Source of the DNA: Cladorhizidae sp. MBARI D1340-BT2
Taxonomy: Eukaryota > Porifera > Demospongiae > Poecilosclerida > Cladorhizidae
DNA length: 64,000 nucleotides
Assembly (NCBI GenBank): GCA_028752905.1
Contig: JAQNBH010000003.1
Span: 24,739,989-24,803,988, forward strand
Direction: 5' to 3'
This document shows, in pieces, positions 54,402-64,000 of this stretch (its first letter is position 1; each line of letters opens with the position of its first letter). The translations under genes were made by a program, and so were the position numbers. A model generated the notes under the pieces. That model was given only the letters and a program-made list of their open reading frames with translations, was not told the DNA's origin and did not search any database.

Positions 54402-57127
54402 GAGATACCTATCTTGCAAGTCCACTACAGTGAAGTGTGCAGAATATATGGATGTTTGGTATCAAGAGAGAGCACTTAGAGAGTCCTATCTTAATAGCTA
54501 TACATCAAGTCTATTCAGTGAAGTGTGGATAATCTACGAAGCTAAACATGTTTAGCATCAAGTAAGAGTACAATTCATAACTGCCCTAATTAACAAGACC
54601 AAAGTCCCAGATTTTGTCAACTGATAGAGAAGGCCCTTATCTGCAACATGTCAACAGATTATCAATAAATGTAGTGGTTTTTCACTGGCAGGCCACCGCT
54701 TTGGCAACTGGAAAACGCCAGGAAAGATCGCAAACCTTACCACTTCAAATCACCATAACTTGCTAATACTTAGAGTAATCAAAATTTTGGCACGTACAAA
54801 AGACAGATAATTAGAAGGGCTATCCGGTGATATAAAAAATTTCTTTTTTGGGTAAAGTGTAGAAAAGTTATGAGCTTTACGGCAAAAAAGCAATATTTTT
54901 GGGGGGGAAATGAGAAACATATAGACCAAATTAGGGCAAATATCAAGATAGAGAACACATAATGAAACCTATCATTCGAATCATATCAAGTCCATTACAG
55001 TGAAGTGTGCAGAATATTATGGATGTTTGATATCAACAGAGAGCACAGGTAGAGACCTATCTTAATAGCTATATATCAAGTTTATACAGTGAAGTGTGGA
55101 GAATCTATGAAGCTAACCTGTTTAGCATCAAGATAGAGAACACATAGAGAAACCTATCTTGTGATTCTATGTATGCAGAATATACGGATGTTTGGTATCA
55201 AGAGAGAGAACAGAGAGAGGCCTACCTTTAGAGCTATATATCAAGTCTATTCAGTGAAGTGTGGAGAATCTATGAAGCTAACATGTTTAGCTCAAGATAG
55301 AGAACACTGAGAGATACCTATCTTGCAAGTCCACTACAGTGAAGTGTGCAGAATATATGGATGTTTGGTATCAAGAGAGAGCACTTAGAGAGTCCTATCT
55401 TAATAGCTATACATCAAGTCTATTCAGTGAAGTGTGGATAATCTACGAAGCTAAACATGTTTAGCATCAAGTAAGAGTACAATTCATAACTGCCCTAATT
55501 AACAAGACCAAAGTCCCAGATTTTGGCAACTGATAGAGAAGGCCCTTATCTGCAACATGTCAACAGATTATCAATAAATGTAGTGGTTTTTCACTGGCAG
55601 GCCACCGCTTTGGCAACTGGAAAACGCCAGGAAAGATCGCAAACCTTACCACTTCAAATCACCATAACTTGCTAATACTTAGAGTAATCAAAATTTTGGC
55701 ACGTACAAAAGACAGATAATTAGAAGGGCTATCCGGTGATATAAAAAATTTCTTTTTTCGGTAAAGTGTAGAAAAGTTATGAGCTTTACGGCAAAAAAGC
55801 AATATTTTTGGGGGGGAAATGAGAAACATATAGACCAAATTAGGGCAAATATCAAGATAGAGAACACATAATGAAACCTATCATTCGAATCATATCAAGT
55901 CCATTACAGTGAAGTGTGCAGAATATTATGGATGTTTGATATCAACAGAGAGCACAGGGAGAGACCTATCTTAATAGCTATATATCAAGTTTATACAGTG
56001 AAGTGTGGAGAATCTATGAAGCTAACCTGTTTAGCATCAAGATAGAGAACACATAGAGAAACCTATCTTGTGATTCTATGTATGCAGAATATACGGATGT
56101 TTGGTATCAAGAGAGAGAACAGAGAGAGGCCTACCTTTAGAGCTATATATCAAGTCTATTCAGTGAAGTGTGGAGAATCTATGAAGCTAACATGTTTAGC
56201 TCAAGATAGAGAACACTGAGAGATACCTATCTTGCAAGTCCACTACAGTGAAGTGTGCAGAATATATGGATGTTTGGTATCAAGAGAGAGCACTTAGAGA
56301 GTCCTATCTTAATAGCTATACATCAAGTCTATTCAGTGAAGTGTGGATAATCTACGAAGCTAAACATGTTTAGCATCAAGTAAGAGTACAATTCATAACT
56401 GCCCTAATTAACAAGACCAAAGTCCCAGATTTTGTCAACTGATAGAGAAGGCCCTTATCTGCAACATGTCAACAGATTATCAATAAATGTAGTGGTTTTT
56501 CACTGGCAGGCCACCGCTTTGGCAACTGGAAAACGCCAGGAAAGATCGCAAACCTTACCACTTCAAATCACCATAACTTGCTAATACTTAGAGTAATCAA
56601 AATTTTGGCACGTACAAAAGACAGATAATTAGAAGGGCTATCCGGTGATATAAAAAATTCTTTTTTCTGTAAAGTGTAGAAAAGTTATGAGCTTTACGGC
56701 AAAAAAGCAATATTTTTGGGGGGGAAATGAGAAACATATAGACCAAATTAGGGCAAATATCAAGATAGAGAACACATAATGAAACCTATCATTCGAATCA
56801 TATCAAGTCCATTACAGTGAAGTGTGCAGAATATTATGGATGTTTGATATCAACAGAGAGCACAGGGAGAGACCTATCTTAATAGCTATATATCAAGTTT
56901 ATACAGTGAAGTGTGGAGAATCTATGAAGCTAACCTGTTTAGCATCAAGATAGAGAACACATAGAGAAACCTATCTTGTGATTCTATGTATGCAGAATAT
57001 ACGGATGTTTGGTATCAAGAGAGAGAACAGAGAGAGGCCTACCTTTAGAGCTATATATCAAGTCTATTCAGTGAAGTGTGGAGAATCTATGAAGCTAACA
57101 TGTTTAGCTCAAGATAGAGAACACTGA

Positions 57128-58945
57128 GAGATACCTATCTTGCAAGTCCACTACAGTGAAGTGTGCAGAATATATGGATGTTTGGTATCAAGAGAGAGCA
57201 CTTAGAGAGTCCTATCTTAATAGCTATACATCAAGTCTATTCAGTGAAGTGTGGATAATCTACGAAGCTAAACATGTTTAGCATCAAGTAAGAGTACAAT
57301 TCATAACTGCCCTAATTAACAAGACCAAAGTCCCAGATTTTGTCAACTGATAGAGAAGGCCCTTATCTGCAACATGTCAACAGATTATCAATAAATGTAG
57401 TGGTTTTTCACTGGCAGGCCACCGCTTTGGCAACTGGAAAATGCCAGGAAAGATCGCAAACCTTACCACTTCAAATCACCATAACTTGCTAATACTTAGA
57501 GTAATCAAAATTTTGGCACGTACAAAAGACAGATAATTAGAAGGGCTATCCGGTGATATAAAAAATTTCTTTTTTGGGTAAAGTGTAGAAAAGTTATGAG
57601 CTTTACGGCAAAAAAGCAATATTTTTGGGGGGGAAATGAGAAACATATAGACCAAATTAGGGCAAATATCAAGATAGAGAACACATAATGAAACCTATCA
57701 TTCGAATCATATCAAGTCCATTACAGTGAAGTGTGCAGAATATTATGGATGTTTGATATCAACAGAGAGCACAGGGAGAGACCTATCTTAATAGCTATAT
57801 ATCAAGTTTATACAGTGAAGTGTGGAGAATCTATGAAGCTAACCTGTTTAGCATCAAGATAGAGAACACATAGAGAAACCTATCTTGTGATTCTATGTAT
57901 GCAGAATATACGGATGTTTGGTATCAAGAGAGAGAACAGAGAGAGGCCTACCTTTAGAGCTATATATCAAGTCTATTCAGTGAAGTGTGGAGAATCTATG
58001 AAGCTAACATGTTTAGCTCAAGATAGAGAACACTGAGAGATACCTATCTTGCAAGTCCACTACAGTGAAGTGTGCAGAATATATGGATGTTTGGTATCAA
58101 GAGAGAGCACTTAGAGAGTCCTATCTTATTAGCTATACATCAAGTCTATTCAGTGAAGTGTGGATAATCTACGAAGCTAAACATGTTTAGCATCAAGTAA
58201 GAGTACAATTCATAACTGCCCTAATTAACAAGACCAAAGTCCCAGATTTTGTCAACTGATAGAGAAGGCCCTTATCTGCAACATGTCAACAGATTATCAA
58301 TAAATGTAGTGGTTTTTCACTGGCAGGCCACCGCTTTGGCAACTGGAAAACGCCAGGAAAGATCGCAAACCTTACCACTTCAAATCACCATAACTTGCTA
58401 ATACTTAGAGTAATCAAAATTTTGGCACGTACAAAAGACAGATAATTAGAAGGGCTATCCGGTGATATAAAAAATTTCTTTTTTGGGTAAAGTGTAGCAA
58501 AGTTATGAGCTTTACGGCAAAAAAGCAAGATTTTTGGGGAAAAAATGAGAAACATATAGACCAAATTAGGGCAAATATCAAGATAGAGAACACATAATGA
58601 AACCTATCATTCGAATCATATCAAGTCCATTACAGTGAAGTGTGCAGAATATTATGGATGTTTGATATCAACAGAGAGCACAGGGAGAGACCTATCTTAA
58701 TAGCTATATATCAAATTTATACAGTGAAGTGTGGAGAATCTATGAAGCTAACCTGTTTAGCATCAAGATAGAGAACACATAGAGAAACCTATCTTGTGAT
58801 TCTATGTATGCAGAATATACGGATGTTTGGTATCAAGAGAGAGAACAGAGAGAGGCCTACCTTTAGAGCTATATATCAAGTCTATTCAGTGAAGTGTGGA
58901 GAATCTATGAAGCTAACATGTTTAGCTCAAGATAGAGAACACTGA
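57128..58945 (+). repeat. Two-monomer block repeated 5,289 bp downstream, copy 1
   Basis: Carries aaaatgccagg at 57441 (others aaaacgcc) in the first unit and atcttattagc at 58125 (others atcttaatagc) in the second. Both recur with the same spacing at 62730 and 63414. The 5,289 bp offset equals five full units plus the 745 bp deletion unit, within one base. Confidence 0.75.
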
Positions 58946-59854
58946 GAGATACCTATCTTGCAAGTCCACTACAGTGAAGTGTGCAGAATATATGGATGTT
59001 TGGTATCAAGAGAGAGCACTTAGAGAGTCCTATCTTAATAGCTATACATCAAGTCTATTCAGTGAAGTGTGGATAATCTACGAAGCTAAACATGTTTAGC
59101 ATCAAGTAAGAGTACAATTCATAACTGCCCTAATTAACAAGACCAAAGTCCCAGATTTTGGCAACTGATAGAGAAGGCCCTTATCTGCAACATGTCAACA
59201 GATTATCAATAAATGTAGTGGTTTTTCACTGGCAGGCCACCGCTTTGGCAACTGGAAAATGCCAGGAAAGATCGCAAACCTTACCACTTCAAATCACCAT
59301 AACTTGCTAATACTTAGAGTAATCAAACTTTTGGCACGTACAAAAGACAGATAATTAGAAGGGCTATCCGGTGATATAAAAAATTTCTTTTTTCGGTAAA
59401 GTGTAGAAAAGTTATGAGCTTTACGGCAAAAAAGCAATATTTTTGGGGGGGAAATGAGAAACATATAGACCAAATTAGGGCAAATATCAAGATAGAGAAC
59501 ACATAATGAAACCTATCATTCGAATCATATCAAGTCCATTACAGTGAAGTGTGCAGAATATTATGGATGTTTGATATCAACAGAGAGCACAGGGAGAGAC
59601 CTATCTCAATAGCTATATATCAAGTTTATACAGTGAAGTGTGGAGAATCTATGAAGCTAACCTGTTTAGCATCAAGATAGAGAACACATAGAGAAACCTA
59701 TCTTGTGATTCTATGTATGCAGAATATACGGATGTTTGGTATCAAGAGAGAGAACAGAGAGAGGCCTACCTTTAGAGCTATATATCAAGTCTATTCAGTG
59801 AAGTGTGGAGAATCTATGAAGCTAACATGTTTAGCTCAAGATAGAGAACACTGA

Positions 59855-60599
59855 GAGATACCTATCTTGCAAGTCCACTACAGTGAAGTGTGCAGAATAT
59901 ATGGATGTTTGGTATCAAGAGAGAGCACTTAGAGAGTCCTATCTTAATAGCTATACATCAAGTCTATTCAGTGAAGTGTGGATAATCTACGAAGCTAAAC
60001 ATGTTTAGCATCAAGTAAGAGTACAATTCATAACTGCCCTAATTAACAAGACCAAAGTCCCAGATTTTGGCAACTGATAGAGAAGGCCCTTATCTGCAAC
60101 ATGTCAACAGATTATCAATAAATGTAGTGGTTTTTCACTGGCAGGCCACCGCTTTGGCAACTGGAAAACGCCAGGAAAGATCGCAAACCTTACCACTTCA
60201 AATCACCATAACTTGCTAATACTTAGAGTAATCAAAATTTTGGCACGTACAAAAGACAGATAATTAGAAGGGCTATCCGGTGATATAAAAAATTTCTTTT
60301 TTGGGTAAAGTGTAGAAAAGTTATGAGCTTTACGGCAAAAAAGCAAGATTTTTGGGGGGGAAATGAGAAACATATAGACCAAATTAGGGCAAATATCAAG
60401 ATAGAGAACACATAATGAAACCTATCATTCGAATCATATCAAGTCCATTACAGTGAAGTGTGCAGAATATTATGGATGTTTGATATCAACAGAGAGCACA
60501 GGGAGAGACCTATCTTAATAGCTATATATCAAGTTTATACAGTGAAGTGTGGAGAATCTATGAAGCTAACCTGTTTAGCATCAAGATAGAGAACACTGA
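59855..60599 (+). repeat. 745 bp deletion monomer lacking sub-repeats S3 and S4
   Basis: S2 runs directly into S5. The text is gtttagcatcaagatag, then agaacactgagagatacc, with the join inside tcaagatagagaacac (about 60581-60595), a word present at the starts of both S3 and S5. The loss of 164 bp equals one A-B dimer. Recombination or slippage between these direct repeats explains it. It is the only unit of this type here. It opens a 68-codon plus-strand frame (60547-60753) that is pure sub-repeat sequence and not a credible gene. Confidence 0.92.
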
Positions 60600-62416
60600 G
60601 AGATACCTATCTTGCAAGTCCACTACAGTGAAGTGTGCAGAATATATGGATGTTTGGTATCAAGAGAGAGCACTTAGAGAGTCCTATCTTAATAGCTATA
60701 CATCAAGTCTATTCAGTGAAGTGTGGATAATCTACGAAGCTAAACATGTTTAGCATCAAGTAAGAGTACAATTCATAACTGCCCTAATTAACAAGACCAA
60801 AGTCCCAGATTTTGGCAACTGATAGAGAAGGCCCTTATCTGCAACATGTCAACAGATTATCAATAAATGTAGTGGTTTTTCACTGGCAGGCCACCGCTTT
60901 GGCAACTGGAAAACGCCAGGAAAGATCGCAAACCTTACCACTTCAAATCACCATAACTTGCTAATACTTAGAGTAATCAAAATTTTGGCACGTACAAAAG
61001 ACAGATAATTAGAAGGGCTATCCGGTGATATAAAAAATTTCTTTTTTCGGTAAAGTGTAGAAAAGTTATGAGCTTTACGGCAAAAAAGCAATATTTTTGG
61101 GGGGGAAATGAGAAACATATAGACCAAATTAGGGCAAATATCAAGATAGAGAACACATAATGAAACCTATCATTCGAATCATATCAAGTCCATTACAGTG
61201 AAGTGTGCAGAATATTATGGATGTTTGATATCAACAGAGAGCACAGGGAGAGACCTATCTTAATAGCTATATATCAAGTTTATACAGTGAAGTGTGGAGA
61301 ATCTATGAAGCTAACCTGTTTAGCATCAAGATAGAGAACACATAGAGAAACCTATCTTGTGATTCTATGTATGCAGAATATACGGATGTTTGGTATCAAG
61401 AGAGAGAACAGAGAGAGGCCTACCTTTAGAGCTATATATCAAGTCTATTCAGTGAAGTGTGGAGAATCTATGAAGCTAACATGTTTAGCTCAAGATAGAG
61501 AACACTGAGAGATACCTATCTTGCAAGTCCACTACAGTGAAGTGTGCAGAATATATGGATGTTTGGTATCAAGAGAGAGCACTTAGAGAGTCCTATCTTA
61601 ATAGCTATACATCAAGTCTATTCAGTGAAGTGTGGATAATCTACGAAGCTAAACATGTTTAGCATCAAGTAAGAGTACAATTCATAACTGCCCTAATTAA
61701 CAAGACCAAAGTCCCAGATTTTGTCAACTGATAGAGAAGGCCCTTATCTGCAACATGTCAACAGATTATCAATAAATGTAGTGGTTTTTCACTGGCAGGC
61801 CACCGCTTTGGCAACTGGAAAACGCCAGGAAAGATCGCAAACCTTACCACTTCAAATCACCATAACTTGCTAATACTTAGAGTAATCAAAATTTTGGCAC
61901 GTACAAAAGACAGATAATTAGAAGGGCTATCCGGTGATATAAAAAATTCTTTTTTCGGTAAAGTGTAGAAAAGTTATGAGCTTTACGGCAAAAAAGCAAT
62001 ATTTTTGGGGGGGAAATGAGAAACATATAGACCAAATTAGGGCAAATATCAAGATAGAGAACACATAATGAAACCTATCATTCGAATCATATCAAGTCCA
62101 TTACAGTGAAGTGTGCAGAATATTATGGATGTTTGATATCAACAGAGAGCACAGGGAGAGACCTATCTTAATAGCTATATATCAAGTTTATACAGTGAAG
62201 TGTGGAGAATCTATGAAGCTAACCTGTTTAGCATCAAGATAGAGAACACATAGAGAAACCTATCTTGTGATTCTATGTATGCAGAATATACGGATGTTTG
62301 GTATCAAGAGAGAGAACAGAGAGAGGCCTACCTTTAGAGCTATATATCAAGTCTATTCAGTGAAGTGTGGAGAATCTATGAAGCTAACATGTTTAGCTCA
62401 AGATAGAGAACACTGA

Positions 62417-64000
62417 GAGATACCTATCTTGCAAGTCCACTACAGTGAAGTGTGCAGAATATATGGATGTTTGGTATCAAGAGAGAGCACTTAGAGAGTC
62501 CTATCTTAATAGCTATACATCAAGTCTATTCAGTGAAGTGTGGATAATCTACGAAGCTAAACATGTTTAGCATCAAGTAAGAGTACAATTCATAACTGCC
62601 CTAATTAACAAGACCAAAGTCCCAGATTTTGTCAACTGATAGAGAAGGCCCTTATCTGCAACATGTCAACAGATTATCAATAAATGTAGTGGTTTTTCAC
62701 TGGCAGGCCACCGCTTTGGCAACTGGAAAATGCCAGGAAAGATCGCAAACCTTACCACTTCAAATCACCATAACTTGCTAATACTTAGAGTAATCAAAAT
62801 TTTGGCACGTACAAAAGACAGATAATTAGAAGGGCTATCCGGTGATATAAAAAATTTCTTTTTTGGGTAAAGTGTAGAAAAGTTATGAGCTTTACGGCAA
62901 AAAAGCAATATTTTTGGGGGGGAAATGAGAAACATATAGACCAAATTAGGGCAAATATCAAGATAGAGAACACATAATGAAACCTATCATTCGAATCATA
63001 TCAAGTCCATTACAGTGAAGTGTGCAGAATATTATGGATGTTTGATATCAACAGAGAGCACAGGGAGAGACCTATCTTAATAGCTATATATCAAGTTTAT
63101 ACAGTGAAGTGTGGAGAATCTATGAAGCTAACCTGTTTAGCATCAAGATAGAGAACACATAGAGAAACCTATCTTGTGATTCTATGTATGCAGAATATAC
63201 GGATGTTTGGTATCAAGAGAGAGAACAGAGAGAGGCCTACCTTTAGAGCTATATATCAAGTCTATTCAGTGAAGTGTGGAGAATCTATGAAGCTAACATG
63301 TTTAGCTCAAGATAGAGAACACTGAGAGATACCTATCTTGCAAGTCCACTACAGTGAAGTGTGCAGAATATATGGATGTTTGGTATCAAGAGAGAGCACT
63401 TAGAGAGTCCTATCTTATTAGCTATACATCAAGTCTATTCAGTGAAGTGTGGATAATCTACGAAGCTAAACATGTTTAGCATCAAGTAAGAGTACAATTC
63501 ATAACTGCCCTAATTAACAAGACCAAAGTCCCAGATTTTGTCAACTGATAGAGAAGGCCCTTATCTGCAACATGTCAACAGATTATCAATAAATGTAGTG
63601 GTTTTTCACTGGCAGGCCACCGCTTTGGCAACTGGAAAACGCCAGGAAAGATCGCAAACCTTACCACTTCAAATCACCATAACTTGCTAATACTTAGAGT
63701 AATCAAAATTTTGGCACGTACAAAAGACAGATAATTAGAAGGGCTATCCGGTGATATAAAAAATTTCTTTTTTGGGTAAAGTGTAGCAAAGTTATGAGCT
63801 TTACGGCAAAAAAGCAAGATTTTTGGGGGAAAAATGAGAAACATATAGACCAAATTAGGGCAAATATCAAGATAGAGAACACATAATGAAACCTATCATT
63901 CGAATCATATCAAGTCCATTACAGTGAAGTGTGCAGAATATTATGGATGTTTGATATCAACAGAGAGCACAGGGAGAGACCTATCTTAATAGCTATATAT
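62417..64000 (+). repeat. Two-monomer block, copy 2 (cut by the window end)
   Basis: Counterpart of 57128-58945. The second unit also carries the unusual short G run with extra A (gggggaaaaatg near 63830). In copy 1 the run is ggggaaaaaatg near 58537, so that site has changed since the duplication or mutates fast. The window ends inside the unit. Confidence 0.75.

Larger units (their letters stand above)
39940..64000 (+). repeat. Satellite array, right part (rest of unit 44 to unit 70)
   Basis: The same satellite continues in the same orientation after the inserted element. Unit 44 resumes at the TTAA repeat. Further starts: 40764, 41673, 42582, 43491, 44400, 45309, 46218, 47127, 48036, 48945, 49854, 50763, 51672, 52581, 53490, 54402, 55311, 56220, 57128, 58037, 58946, 59855, 60600, 61509, 62417, 63326 (truncated by the window end). 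Nearly all spacings are exactly 909 bp, so this part is more homogeneous than the first 20 kb. Exceptions are 912 bp for the unit at 53490 (an extra 3 bp near 54105), 908 bp for the units at 56220 and 61509 (one base lost in the A/T tract of the core), and 745 bp for the unit at 59855. No gene is visible. Confidence 0.98.

Noticed and set aside
60547..60753. 68-codon plus-strand frame
   Set aside because: It is opened only by the S3-S4 deletion and consists of sub-repeat sequence.
1..64000. CRISPR-like array of regular repeats
   Set aside because: There are no short identical repeats separated by unique spacers. The spacing pattern comes from the internal sub-repeats of a satellite.
1..64000. 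rRNA or tRNA gene cluster as the source of the tandem unit
   Set aside because: No 5S, 18S/28S or tRNA-like conserved blocks are seen. The word ttcgaatc resembles part of a tRNA B box but lacks the rest of the motif and any cloverleaf.

Overview
The window contains no recognisable gene. It is almost entirely one long head-to-tail satellite DNA array. The repeat unit is about 909 bp (905-913 bp, with one 745 bp deletion derivative). I count 70 copies of the unit anchor, all in the same orientation, running off both ends of the window. The sequence is AT-rich, has no open frame longer than 96 codons, and shows no rRNA, tRNA, CRISPR or bacterial operon features. Tens of kilobases of near-identical ~0.9 kb units, higher-order repeats and a TTAA-flanked palindromic transposon point to heterochromatin of a eukaryotic nuclear genome (centromeric, pericentromeric or subtelomeric). 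The sequence alone does not let me name the species.

Each monomer is composite. About 524 bp consists of six degenerate ~70-96 bp sub-repeats. These alternate between two types (A-B-A-B-A-B), so they form three ~165-185 bp dimers. The other ~385 bp is a single-copy core with A/T tracts and a variable G run. Most sites that differ between monomers lie in the core.

Layout: 1-12.7 kb has mixed-length units in a four-monomer, 3,633 bp higher-order repeat. 11.8-18.1 kb is a run of 905 bp units, some of them chimeras of two earlier types. 18.1-39.2 kb is mostly 909 bp units, with occasional 913 bp units marked by an extra TATA. 39,167-39,939 is a 773 bp inserted element. 39.9-64 kb resumes the array and contains a perfectly spaced 2,727 bp three-monomer duplication (45.3-50.8 kb), a 745 bp deletion monomer (59.9-60.6 kb) and a 5,289 bp-spaced duplication (57.1/62.4 kb).

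The inserted element is a near-perfect palindrome: two 382 bp arms around a 9 nt loop, flanked by a 4 bp TTAA duplication. It resembles a non-autonomous piggyBac-type or other fold-back MITE. The most interesting observation is that about 103 bp of each arm is clearly homologous (roughly 80% by eye) to the satellite's own sub-repeats and combines characters of both the A and B types. The satellite and the transposon therefore share ancestry. The simplest model is that the arm of such an element was tandemly amplified into the A/B sub-repeats and then joined to the core to make the 909 bp unit. A later insertion of a family member put the element back into its derivative.
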